Assembly: GCF_000758305.1 (NCBI RefSeq)
Contig: NZ_CP009458.1
Location: 2,604,001 to 2,668,000, forward strand
DNA: 64,000 nt
Source of the DNA: Cedecea neteri
Lineage (GTDB): Bacteria; Pseudomonadota; Gammaproteobacteria; Enterobacterales; Enterobacteriaceae
Direction: 5' to 3'
This document shows positions 1 through 7,597 of the stretch, piece by piece. Under the pieces are notes generated by a model. It did not search any database and was not told the origin of the DNA. It saw only the letters and a list, made by a program, of their open reading frames with translations. Position 1 is the stretch's first letter. Each line of letters begins with the position of its first letter. Position numbers and translations under genes: made by a program.

Positions 1-202
1 AGAAAAGTGGAAAACAACAATTTGTTAATTAACAGATGGTTATTGAGTGTTTTTAATTTATGTCAAAAATGATGAATAAATATGACGGCGAAAAGAAAAT
101 AATTCTTATTGAGTATTACAGTTGGCGGAGAATATAAGTGCTTGATTAGGAGTGAGGCATTTAATGCGGTAATTATCACCGCATTAAATGCAGGGTGACA
201 GA
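1..202. other. AT-rich intergenic region beyond rhtA with a perfect 14-bp-arm hairpin
   Basis: No gene is visible here. In E. coli the next gene to the left is dps, so the left part is probably its promoter region (inference from synteny). Positions 157-170 and 178-191 form a perfect 14-bp inverted repeat with a 7-nt loop, just past the rhtA stop codon. Neither strand has a T-tract after the stem, so it is not a standard intrinsic terminator. Confidence 0.6.
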
Positions 203-1090
203 TTAATTTATGTCGACGTTTTTAATCTGTGCTTCGCGCTTCATGGTCAGGGTTGAGCCCACCGATGCCGCGATAATAGAGAGCAGCGCTAACCACTGAA
301 CCAGCGTCAGATGTTCGCCGAGGAATAGCATACCTGACAGCGCCGCAAGGCCAGGCTCGAGGCTCATTAGCGTGCCAAAGGTGCGGGTAGGGAGTCGCGT
401 TAACGCAATCATTTCAAGCGAGTAAGGCAGCGCCGTGGAAAGCACGGCAATTGCCAGGCCGACAGGCAGCAGCGACCACTGCAGCAGCGAGCTGGTGGCT
501 TCCCAGGCGCCCAGGGGCACAAAGATAATGGCCGCTATCAGAGAACCAAACGCGACCGTGGCCGGGCCGTGCTCCGCGCCCGCTTTTTGCCCGGCGATAA
601 TGTAGATGGCCCAGCAGGCACCGGCCCCAAGTGCACAGGCGGCACCGGCCAGATCTACGTGGGATATGTCCTGGCCCAGGGGAAGCAGGAACCACAGCCC
701 CGCAACCGCCAGCACCACCCAGATAAAGTCCACGGCACGGCGTGAGGCAAAAAGCGCCACGGCTAGCGGCCCGGTAAACTCTAGCGCCACCGCAATGCCC
801 AGCGGCACGGTGCGCAGAGAGACATAAAAGAGGTAATTCATGCTGCCCAGCGCCAGCCCATAAAACAATAAAGGCAGGCGTTGTTCCGGCTGAAAACGCA
901 GGCGCCAGGGTTTAAAAATCATCGCGAGAATAAGGGTGCCTAAAAACAGGCGCAGTGAAGTGACGCCCTGAGGACCTATTAGCGGGAATAATGATTTTGC
1001 CAGTGAAGCGCCGCTTTGAATCGAGGTCATGGCGATAAGTAAAACCACGATCGGCAGCCAGCGCGGCATATTACGGGAGGTTTGCGGCAT
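203..1090 (-). CDS. rhtA: Threonine/homoserine exporter RhtA
   Basis: Inner-membrane exporter that lowers intracellular threonine and homoserine. It is a drug/metabolite transporter with two EamA repeats and about ten membrane helices. The start is placed at the ATG giving MPQTSRNMPRW, which yields 295 residues, the E. coli RhtA length; an upstream in-frame start would add 12 residues with no counterpart. Conserved stretches include VPLGIAVALEFTGPLAVALF and the C-terminal EMIALTRLPTRTFGTLMS. It is divergent from ompX across a 370-bp gap, as in E. coli. Confidence 0.96.
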   Translation of the reverse strand: MPQTSRNMPRWLPIVVLLIAMTSIQSGASLAKSLFPLIGPQGVTSLRLFLGTLILAMIFKPWRLRFQPEQRLPLLFYGLALGSMNYLFYVSLRTVPLGIAVALEFTGPLAVALFASRRAVDFIWVVLAVAGLWFLLPLGQDISHVDLAGAACALGAGACWAIYIIAGQKAGAEHGPATVAFGSLIAAIIFVPLGAWEATSSLLQWSLLPVGLAIAVLSTALPYSLEMIALTRLPTRTFGTLMSLEPGLAALSGMLFLGEHLTLVQWLALLSIIAASVGSTLTMKREAQIKNVDIN

Positions 1091-1460
1091 CCTGTACCTT
1101 GTCAGTATTTGTCTGTGTTTGGTCAAGAAAATAAAAGTCTGCCCAGTCTAAAGGATTAAGTTATGGCTGGTTGAACTTTCATTAAGAAAAATTCTCATGA
1201 CGTGGAGTACGATCGGGGAACTTTTGTCAGTTTGTGTCAAAAAAAATTCCAGAATTATCTGAATGACGATGTTGTTAAAGGGATTAGAATTTGCCGTCGA
1301 AAGGTGGTATCTGCTGATTTTTTAGTGATTTAGCATGTAGTGGAAATGTTATGTTACAGGAAAAAGATCGTTAGACAACACAATTGGCGAAGAGTTTCTG
1401 TCATGGTTTTGTTATATTTAAAACTTAGGACTTACTTGAAGCACATTTGAGGTGGATATT
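1091..1460. promoter_or_regulatory. rhtA/ompX divergent promoter region
   Basis: A gap of 370 bp without a convincing ORF, carrying the outward promoters of rhtA and ompX. The last ~45 bases before ompX are very like the E. coli ompX leader, with Shine-Dalgarno GAGGTGG at 1450-1456. In E. coli this leader is a target of the Hfq-dependent small RNA CyaR (established knowledge). I could not assign -35/-10 boxes with confidence. Confidence 0.5.
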
Positions 1461-1967
1461 ATGAAAAAAATTGCATGTCTTTCAGCTCTGGCCTGTGTTC
1501 TGGCCGTCTCCGTAGGTACCGCATCTGCAGCAACCAGCACCGTAACCGGTGGCTATGCTCAGAGCGATATGCAGGGCGTTGCTAACAAAGCTGGCGGTTT
1601 CAACCTGAAATACCGTTACGAAAATGATACCCCGCTGGGCTACATCGGCTCCTTCACCTACACCCAGAAAAGCGACACTTCTGACGGCGTGTACAACAAA
1701 GGCCAGTACTACGGTATCACCGCTGGTCCTGCTTACCGCATCAACGACTGGGCAAGCATCTACGGTGTTGTCGGTGTTGGCTACGGTAAATTCCAGCAGA
1801 CTGCATTCCCAGAGCATAACTCTGTGAGCGACTACGGCTTCTCCTACGGTGCTGGCCTGCAGTTCAACCCAATCGAAAACGTTGCTCTGGACTTCTCCTA
1901 CGAGCAGAGCCGTATTCGTAGCGTTGACGTTGGCACCTGGATCGCTGGCGTAGGCTACCGCTTCTAA
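1461..1967 (+). CDS. ompX: Outer membrane protein X
   Basis: Small eight-stranded beta-barrel of the OmpX/Ail/Lom family in the outer membrane. The first 23 residues are a Sec signal peptide ending ASA, before ATSTVTGGYAQ. The C-terminus GVGYRF ends in the aromatic residue recognised by the BAM machinery. It is 168 residues against 171 in E. coli; differences are mostly in the surface loops (around TSDGVYNKGQ and FPEHNSVS), as expected for this family. The start is the ATG after GAGGTGG; an alternative ATG nine bases upstream would lengthen the signal peptide without support. A strong terminator follows. Confidence 0.97.
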   Translation: MKKIACLSALACVLAVSVGTASAATSTVTGGYAQSDMQGVANKAGGFNLKYRYENDTPLGYIGSFTYTQKSDTSDGVYNKGQYYGITAGPAYRINDWASIYGVVGVGYGKFQQTAFPEHNSVSDYGFSYGAGLQFNPIENVALDFSYEQSRIRSVDVGTWIAGVGYRF

Positions 1968-1990
1968 TATCCCTTCCGGGATATAAATAA

Positions 1991-2020
1991 AAAATCCGCC
2001 CAAGTGGCGGATTTTTTTTA
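1991..2020. terminator. Intrinsic terminator between ompX and opgE
   Basis: Stem AATCCGCC / GGCGGATT with a short CAAGT loop, flanked by an A-run on the left and eight T on the right. It can end ompX on the plus strand and opgE on the minus strand. Confidence 0.9.
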
Positions 2021-2038
2021 TCGATCAACTGGCAAAAG

Positions 2039-3622
2039 TTAACGTGTCCTGGTTTCAAACATATCCGTCTGCAGGTGAGTATAGTCCACTTTCTTCAGGT
2101 TGAAGTTGGTGATCCAGATGGGGCCGGCCTTTTGCTCGGAAATAAACTTGTACTTTGGCGTAAGTTCTTTCGCCTTAATTCCCGTCCATGCAGAGAAGAA
2201 GTTGAGAAAATCATTGGCGCTGCGGCGTGCTTTGATTAGCCGGTGCGTGGTGTCATCGCTCGACAGCACCATAAACGGTACCTGGAAATTCTGCTGGAAC
2301 TTATCGTCGTGCGCCAGATATTGCACGTCGGTGCCACGTTCTTTGAACGCCAGTCCGTGGTCAGAGAAATAGACCATTGAGAAGCTGTTCCCGGTGTTTT
2401 GCAACTGCAGATAAAGCTGTTTTAGCAAGTCGTCGGTTTGCGTCATGCTGTAGAGATAGCAGGACGTCTCTTTAGACTGTACAAAATCTTTGTATTTCCC
2501 CTGGGTGCGATCGCAGGCCTGCGGGTGTGAGCCCATCAAATGCAGCACAATCAGCTGCGGCGTATTGCGCTGAGTGGCAAAAACCTGAGCCGTCATTTTT
2601 AACAGGGCTTCATCGCGTGTGTTTTTGTCAGCCTCAAAATCCCCGTTTTTCAGGAACTGCACTTCGTCCGCACGTTTGGCTATGCTGGCGATGGCGGTAT
2701 CGTACTCGCCGATTTGCCCCTGGTTTGAGAACCACCAGGTCTGGAAGCCCGCGCGGTTTGCCAGGGTAACAAAATTGTCCTGATACTGGGGTTTACCATC
2801 CACGACGCGGTTCAGCGTCAGCCCCAGCGATTTTTGCGTTGAGCCGCTGGCGGAGACGTAATCCATAAACAGGCTGCCTTTCACCTGGCTTGCGAAAGGG
2901 GTGTTGTCCCAGTGGCCGCCGAAGGCACCCAGCGCATCACGCCGAGCGCTTTCGCCAATTACCACGACATAGGTATGATATTTAGGCTGAACCGACAGCA
3001 CGTTCCACGAGTCTTTTTGCTGCGACAGTTCTTTCATGCGCGCCTGTTCCTCGACAACTTCGTGGTTGTTGACCACGACATCTTTCACAAAGCGCACCAC
3101 CGGGTAGCCGGTATCTTTAAATTTAAACACGCCGCCATAGGCGAGGTTAGTTACCGGCGTGACAAAAAAACAGACCACGCTGACGGCCAGACATAAGCTA
3201 TCGAAATGACCCCAGGAACGTTTTTCTTCAGGTTTGCGGCGCAGCGCCATCACGCCAAGGGCGAGAATAAAGAGAGAAACCACGTAGCTGTACCACGGGA
3301 AAATGGTCATGATTTCCGTGGACTCTTCAAAGTTGGTTGAGTGCAGCGCCAGCAGGGTATTGAAGTTAGGGGAGCCGTAGGCCTGGCCGAACGGGAAGTA
3401 CATCGCCGCCACGAGGCTGCAAAGCCCAAGCAGGATCTTTTGTGCTCGCGGAGCCGTGCGCCACAGCAGCATCAGTACGCAGCTAAAGGCGATGGCGTAG
3501 AGCAGGCTGAAGGCATAGCCCAGCGCAAAGTTTATCAGCAGAGACTGCAAAAAATAGAAACCAGCCCACGGATTCAACATGATTCCGCGTGCAGTCAGGG
3601 TATCTTTAACCGTTACATTCAT
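2039..3622 (-). CDS. opgE: Phosphoethanolamine transferase OpgE (YbiP)
   Basis: Inner-membrane enzyme that adds phosphoethanolamine to osmoregulated periplasmic glucans. The N-terminal ~160 residues hold about five membrane helices, followed by a periplasmic alkaline-phosphatase/sulfatase-like domain. Visible active-site landmarks are VVVIGESARRDA (Glu224, metal ligand), the SGSTQKS nucleophile region (Thr262), HLMGSHP and YFSDHG. The start chosen, MNVTVKDTL, gives 527 residues, equal to E. coli. It lies downstream of mntS on the same strand, separated by about 320 bp. Confidence 0.95.
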   Translation of the reverse strand: MNVTVKDTLTARGIMLNPWAGFYFLQSLLINFALGYAFSLLYAIAFSCVLMLLWRTAPRAQKILLGLCSLVAAMYFPFGQAYGSPNFNTLLALHSTNFEESTEIMTIFPWYSYVVSLFILALGVMALRRKPEEKRSWGHFDSLCLAVSVVCFFVTPVTNLAYGGVFKFKDTGYPVVRFVKDVVVNNHEVVEEQARMKELSQQKDSWNVLSVQPKYHTYVVVIGESARRDALGAFGGHWDNTPFASQVKGSLFMDYVSASGSTQKSLGLTLNRVVDGKPQYQDNFVTLANRAGFQTWWFSNQGQIGEYDTAIASIAKRADEVQFLKNGDFEADKNTRDEALLKMTAQVFATQRNTPQLIVLHLMGSHPQACDRTQGKYKDFVQSKETSCYLYSMTQTDDLLKQLYLQLQNTGNSFSMVYFSDHGLAFKERGTDVQYLAHDDKFQQNFQVPFMVLSSDDTTHRLIKARRSANDFLNFFSAWTGIKAKELTPKYKFISEQKAGPIWITNFNLKKVDYTHLQTDMFETRTR

Positions 3623-3943
3623 CTTTATTATGGTCTTGCAAAACGCCATGCGGTGACCCTGGCGATAAGGGTAGAGCCTGCCTGACAGACGGAAACGAAG
3701 GGGAATTGCACCGCATCTGCGAGCCGCTTCATGTGCAGGGCTGCAAGAAGATAGAGCTGTGAGATAAGAATATCAACTGATAACAGAGCGAGGTTTTGCG
3801 AGGCTGATTGCAAATCCGACAAATGATGGGGTTAAAGCTCGGCCAGATTAGCCATTAACGGGAATTTTGCAGGGGGATTGTGACAAAAGAATGAACGCTT
3901 GCGTGAAAGACTAAACAAAATCGCCAGGCGGCGGGGCCTGGCG
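3623..3943. promoter_or_regulatory. opgE upstream region
   Basis: About 320 bp between opgE and mntS, both on the minus strand. A 64-codon minus-strand open frame starting from TTG is present but has no recognisable protein and overlaps the likely opgE promoter; I treat it as noncoding. The right end holds the mntS terminator. Confidence 0.45.
3912..3943 (-). terminator. mntS intrinsic terminator
   Basis: Directly after the mntS stop codon the minus strand has CGCCAGGC, a 6-nt loop, GCCTGGCG, then ATTTTGTTT: an 8-bp perfect GC-rich stem with a T-rich tail. Confidence 0.8.
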
Positions 3944-4072
3944 TTATTGTTGTTTTTCTTCTTTCTGCTGGGGTTTACCGGCAACCCAATCACAAATCAT
4001 GTTCAGCAGCATTAAGCGTACCTGGAAGGGAGATTGTGTAAACACGTTGATGCACCTCTTAAATTCGTTCAT
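3944..4072 (-). CDS. mntS: Small manganese-homeostasis protein MntS
   Basis: A 42-residue protein, too short for usual ORF cut-offs. Translation begins MNEFKRCINVFTQSPFQVRL and ends GKPQQKEEKQQ; E. coli MntS begins MNEFKRCMRVFSHSPFKVRL and has the same length. The Shine-Dalgarno AGGAGG lies 5 nt before the ATG. In E. coli MntS is made under manganese starvation and raises intracellular Mn by inhibiting the exporter MntP; it was first annotated as the small RNA rybA. The gene is divergent from mntR, with MntR-box-like palindromes between them, and has its own terminator. Confidence 0.95.
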   Translation of the reverse strand: MNEFKRCINVFTQSPFQVRLMLLNMICDWVAGKPQQKEEKQQ

Positions 4073-4136
4073 AGCGTCCTCCTGTTAGCCGTGTGACCGT
4101 TTTTCCATAAACAAGCCTGACTGGATTACATACAGG

Positions 4137-4170
4137 TATAGCACAGGCTATATTTTATAGCCATGGCTAT
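4137..4170. promoter_or_regulatory. Two MntR-box-like palindromes upstream of mntS
   Basis: Two inverted repeats lie about 20 bp apart, centre to centre: TATAGC-ACAG-GCTATA at 4137-4152 and ATAGCCATGGCTAT at 4157-4170, the second a perfect palindrome. Both contain the ATAGC...GCTAT core known for enterobacterial MntR boxes. Placement upstream of mntS fits Mn-dependent repression by MntR; the tandem arrangement is what I see, the double occupancy is inference. Confidence 0.8.
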
Positions 4171-4182
4171 TTCGTTAATTTT

Positions 4183-4210
4183 TTGTGGATGAGCAATGCT
4201 GGTTTACAAT
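4183..4210 (+). promoter_or_regulatory. Likely mntR promoter
   Basis: TTGTGG at 4183-4188, a 16-bp spacer and TACAAT at 4205-4210 give a reasonable sigma-70 promoter about 50 bp before the mntR start. A perfect 8-bp-arm inverted repeat, CGTCGTCA-GA-TGACGACG at 4220-4237, would sit at the very 5' end of the transcript. Confidence 0.55.
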
Positions 4211-4262
4211 AAAGCCTTCCGTCGTCAGATGACGACGCCGCGCCACTGGAAGAGGAAGCACT

Positions 4263-4730
4263 ATGAGCCGTCGGGCAGGGCAAAAGAACAGCGAAAAAGT
4301 GACGCCATTACCGAATATTGAAGAGCATGTTGAGGGCTTCAGGCAGGTACGCGAAGCGCACCGTCGTGAGTTAATTGATGATTATGTTGAGCTGATTTCG
4401 GATTTGATTCATGAGGTCGGCGAAGTTCGCCAGGTGGATATGGCGGCCCGTCTTGGAGTTTCCCAGCCGACGGTTGCCAAGATGCTAAAGCGTTTAGCAT
4501 CCGTTGGGCTGATTGAGCAGATTCCATGGCGTGGCGTCTTTTTAACACCGGAAGGTGAAAAACTGGCGCAGCAGAGCCGGGAACGGCACCAGATTGTTGA
4601 AAACTTCTTCCTCGCGCTGGGCATCAGCCCGGAGACCGCGCGTATTGATGCAGAAGGTGTGGAACACCATGTCAGCGAAGAGACGCTGGAGGCTTTCCGC
4701 AAATTCAGCGCTGAGCGGGGTATAGGCTAA
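4263..4730 (+). CDS. mntR: Manganese-responsive transcriptional regulator MntR
   Basis: DtxR/MntR-family metal-dependent DNA-binding protein, 155 residues as in E. coli. The winged helix-turn-helix covers about residues 55-95 (RQVDMAARLGVSQPTVAKML). Likely metal ligands in the dimerisation helix are His109, Glu131, Glu134 and His135. In E. coli, Mn-bound MntR represses mntH and mntS and activates mntP. It is divergent from mntS, and ybiR follows after 2 bp, so mntR and ybiR are probably co-transcribed. Confidence 0.97.
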   Translation: MSRRAGQKNSEKVTPLPNIEEHVEGFRQVREAHRRELIDDYVELISDLIHEVGEVRQVDMAARLGVSQPTVAKMLKRLASVGLIEQIPWRGVFLTPEGEKLAQQSRERHQIVENFFLALGISPETARIDAEGVEHHVSEETLEAFRKFSAERGIG

Positions 4731-4732
4731 AC

Positions 4733-5845
4733 ATGCTGCTGCGTCTTGCGCAGCCGTTCCTGCGCGATCGATTCCTGCATTTATTGTTGTTAATCGGCGT
4801 CGCCCTGAGCCTGGCGGTGCCATTCCGCCCGGCTTTATGGCCCGCCGCCATAGACTGGCACACCATTATTACCCTGGCCGGGCTGATGATGTTGACCAAA
4901 GGCGTCGAGCTGAGCGGTTATTTCGACGTGCTGGGCCGCAAGATGGTAGCGCGCTTTGCCAACGAGCGGCATCTGGCGCTGTTTATGGTTATGGCGGCGG
5001 CGTTGCTGTCTACTTTCCTGACCAACGATGTCGCGCTGTTCATCATCGTTCCGCTGACCATCACGCTGAAAAAGCTCTGCTCGGTACCGGCCAGTAAGCT
5101 GATTATTTTTGAGGCGCTGGCGGTCAACGCCGGCTCTTTGCTCACGCCTATCGGCAATCCGCAGAACATCTTGTTGTGGGGGCATTCCGGGCTCTCTTTC
5201 GGCGCGTTTACCTGGCAGATGATGCCGCTGGCGCTGGCCATGACCGTCAGCCTGCTGATCCTGGCGTGGATCTGCTTCAAACCAAAACCGCTGCGTTACC
5301 ACGGCGAAGTGAATGACAGCCGCTGGCAGCCTAAGCTTGTCTGGTGCTGCCTGGCGTTTTACATCGTCTTTATTCTGGCGCTGGAGCTAAAGCTTGAGCT
5401 TTGGGGGCTGGGGCTGATTGCGCTTGGGTTCCTGGGGCTGGCGCGCAAAGTGCTGCTCAGTATCGACTGGAGCCTGCTGGTGGTATTTGTGGTGATGTTT
5501 ATTGATGTGCACCTCATCACCCAGTTACCGGTACTGCAGCATTCGCTTCAGGGCGTGGCGCAGCTCCCTGCGGGCGAGTTGTTTGGCCTCGGTACTTTGC
5601 TGTCACAATTTATCAGCAATGTGCCTGCTACCATTTTATTGTTGAACTATGTACCTGCCTCGCTGTTGTTAGCTTTTGCGGTCAATATCGGCGGTTTTGG
5701 CCTGTTGCCTGGCTCGCTGGCGAACCTGATTGCCCTGCGTATGGCGAACGACCGCCGTATTTGGTGGCGCTTCCATCTCTATTCCCTCCCTATGTTGCTT
5801 TGGGCCGCGCTGGTCGGCTACGGCTTATTACTGCTTTTACGCTAG
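4733..5845 (+). CDS. ybiR: Putative anion transporter YbiR
   Basis: Polytopic inner-membrane protein of 370 residues (E. coli YbiR 372) in the ArsB/NhaD ion-transporter superfamily, with about ten hydrophobic segments. The stretch FLTNDVALFIIVPLT and the later LSQFISNVPATILLLNY are the paired N-rich motifs typical of this superfamily. The substrate is unknown. The start is only 2 bp after mntR, which suggests translational coupling and perhaps a link to metal or anion homeostasis; that link is inference. Confidence 0.93.
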   Translation: MLLRLAQPFLRDRFLHLLLLIGVALSLAVPFRPALWPAAIDWHTIITLAGLMMLTKGVELSGYFDVLGRKMVARFANERHLALFMVMAAALLSTFLTNDVALFIIVPLTITLKKLCSVPASKLIIFEALAVNAGSLLTPIGNPQNILLWGHSGLSFGAFTWQMMPLALAMTVSLLILAWICFKPKPLRYHGEVNDSRWQPKLVWCCLAFYIVFILALELKLELWGLGLIALGFLGLARKVLLSIDWSLLVVFVVMFIDVHLITQLPVLQHSLQGVAQLPAGELFGLGTLLSQFISNVPATILLLNYVPASLLLAFAVNIGGFGLLPGSLANLIALRMANDRRIWWRFHLYSLPMLLWAALVGYGLLLLLR

Positions 5846-5968
5846 CGCCCACTCAGGCAGAAACAGGCAAGGAATGAGCAGAAATCCCCCATTCCAGAGT
5901 CGCGCGCGACGCGTATAACTGGCAGTCCGCACTCTTCCTTCCTGAAATCCTGAACATGAGGTACCGCT

Positions 5969-7012
5969 ATGCGTTATAAAAAATTAGGAAATACCGGCCT
6001 GTTTGTTTCAGAGCTTTGCCTGGGCACCATGACTTTTGGTGGTGAAGACGGCATATGGGGCAAAATAGGCCAGCTCGCGCAAAATGATGCCGACAAGCTG
6101 GTTGCGCGCGCACTGGAAGCCGGGATTAACTTTATTGATACCGCCAATGTTTACTCCGGCGGGCGTTCGGAAATCATTACCGGCCAGGCGCTGAAAAACC
6201 TTAACGTGCCGCGCGAGAATGTGGTGGTGGCGACTAAAGCGTTTGGTGAAACCGGCACTGCCGGGCCGAACTCTCGAGGTTCATCGCGTTTTCATCTGCT
6301 GAACAGCGTCAAAGAGAGCCTGCAGCGGCTGCAACTGGACTATATCGACCTGTACCAGCTGCACGGTTTTGACCCCGCGACGCCGATAGAGGAAACGCTA
6401 CGGGCGCTGGATTCGCTGGTGCAGCAAGGCCTGGTACGCTACATCGGCGTTTCCAACTGGGCGGCCTGGCAAATCATGAAGGCGCTCGGGATCTCCGAAC
6501 GTCTGGGGCTGGCCCGCTTTGCCTCTTTGCAGGCTTATTACACCCTTGCCGGGCGCGATCTGGAGCGAGAGTTGGTGCCAATGATGCAAAGTGAAGGCGT
6601 CGGCCTGATGGTGTGGAGCCCGCTTGCGGGTGGGTTGCTCAGCGGCAAGTACGAGCGCGACGGTAAAGCCGAAACCGGCAGCCGTCGCCTGGAGTTTGAC
6701 TTCCCGCCGGTTAACAGAGATCGCGCGTTTGACTGCGTGGATGTGATGCGTGAAATCGCCGAGGACAAAGGTGTTTCCGTGGCGCAGATTGCGCTGGCCT
6801 GGTTGCTGCATCAGCAGGCGGTGACGACGGTTATCATTGGTGCGAAGCGCATTGAGCAGCTTGAGGATAACATCGCCGCTACGGGCGTGCAGCTTAGCGC
6901 GGACGAGCTTGAAAGGCTAAATGCGGTGAGTGAGCTGCCGCGTGAATATCCGGGCTGGATGCTTGAGCGGCAGGGGGAGTATCGCCGGGAACAGCTGAGA
7001 AATCAGTTTTAG
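5969..7012 (+). CDS. Aldo/keto reductase
   Basis: NAD(P)H-dependent oxidoreductase of the AKR superfamily, 347 residues, cytosolic. The catalytic tetrad is visible: Asp57 and Tyr62 in FIDTANVYSGG, Lys90 in VVVATKAFG and His132 in LYQLHGFDP. The C-terminal part has the cofactor-binding signature TVIIGAKRIEQLEDN. It is distinct from E. coli YajO and I do not recognise a characterised orthologue, so no substrate is given. The start follows GAGG by 7 nt. It occupies the ybiR-ybjI junction, where E. coli has other genes, and is followed by a double-hairpin repeat. Confidence 0.92.
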   Translation: MRYKKLGNTGLFVSELCLGTMTFGGEDGIWGKIGQLAQNDADKLVARALEAGINFIDTANVYSGGRSEIITGQALKNLNVPRENVVVATKAFGETGTAGPNSRGSSRFHLLNSVKESLQRLQLDYIDLYQLHGFDPATPIEETLRALDSLVQQGLVRYIGVSNWAAWQIMKALGISERLGLARFASLQAYYTLAGRDLERELVPMMQSEGVGLMVWSPLAGGLLSGKYERDGKAETGSRRLEFDFPPVNRDRAFDCVDVMREIAEDKGVSVAQIALAWLLHQQAVTTVIIGAKRIEQLEDNIAATGVQLSADELERLNAVSELPREYPGWMLERQGEYRREQLRNQF

Positions 7013-7029
7013 GTGGAGAGGCTGTTTTT

Positions 7030-7132
7030 CCCCTCACCCTAACCCTCTCCCCTGAGGAGAGAGGGGACCGATCGGTGTTTTTTATTGCTTTATGTTTCCC
7101 CCTCTCCTTTTTAAGGAGAGGGGCGGGTGAGG
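7030..7132. repeat. Dispersed double-hairpin repeat, copy 1
   Basis: A ~103-bp element beginning CCCTCACCCTAACCCTCTCC and ending GGCGGGTGAGG, so its outer ends are inverted relative to each other. It contains two internal hairpins: CTCTCCCC-TGAG-GAGAGAGG-like at 7044-7066 and CCCCTCTCC-TTTTTAA-GGAGAGGGG at 7099-7123. A second copy is at 25635-25740. Both copies sit between convergent genes. It resembles an enterobacterial REP/MITE-type intergenic repeat and may also help end transcription. Confidence 0.8.
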
Positions 7133-7138
7133 ATAAAA

Positions 7139-7579
7139 CTACCGGCTCAGCTTCAAATGCAGCAAAGGGAAAGGATTCCCTTCACCGTCAAGTTCAGACC
7201 GCCCGGTCTGAGCAAATCCCATATGCAGATAGAAACCTACGCCCTGCGGATTCTGCTCATTCACATCCACCTCATCGACCTGCAAACGTTCAATGGCGTA
7301 TTGCACAAGCTGCTTGCCTACGCCCGTGCCGCGGCTTTCAGGCGAAACAAACAGCATTTCAATCCGGTTTTCGTGGCAGCCGATAAAGCCCAGAGGCTCT
7401 CCGGTTTTGCCGCATGCCTGCAGAATCGGGATCTGCGGCATGTAGAGTTCGCGCACCTGTGGCTTCAGCGCCCTGATATTTTCCTCAGGTAAAAAATCAT
7501 GCGTGGCGCGAACGGATGCTTCCCAGATTTCCGCCAGCGCATCAAAATCCGCCGGAGTGGCTTGTCTTATCGTTAACAT
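7139..7579 (-). CDS. GNAT-family N-acetyltransferase, YjaB-like
   Basis: Acetyl-CoA-dependent acetyltransferase, 146 residues. The acetyl-CoA pyrophosphate-binding loop RGTGVG is at residues 83-88, followed by VNEQNPQGVGFY (106-117) and the ending GRSELDGEGNPFPLLHL. This pattern closely matches E. coli YjaB, which lies elsewhere on that chromosome, so this is a YjaB-type enzyme or a paralogue. The substrate is unknown. It runs toward the aldo/keto reductase, with the repeat between them, and is 18 bp downstream of ybjI. Confidence 0.9.
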   Translation of the reverse strand: MLTIRQATPADFDALAEIWEASVRATHDFLPEENIRALKPQVRELYMPQIPILQACGKTGEPLGFIGCHENRIEMLFVSPESRGTGVGKQLVQYAIERLQVDEVDVNEQNPQGVGFYLHMGFAQTGRSELDGEGNPFPLLHLKLSR

Positions 7580-7597
7580 TCTTGTTCTCAGAGGTCG

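Noticed and set aside
1482..2003. Long minus-strand open frame (173 codons) opposite ompX
   Set aside because: Frame shadow of a highly expressed, codon-biased gene; no recognisable protein and it overlaps a confirmed CDS entirely.
3628..3822. 64-codon minus-strand frame between opgE and mntS
   Set aside because: TTG start, no ribosome site, no recognisable domain, and it overlaps the expected opgE promoter.
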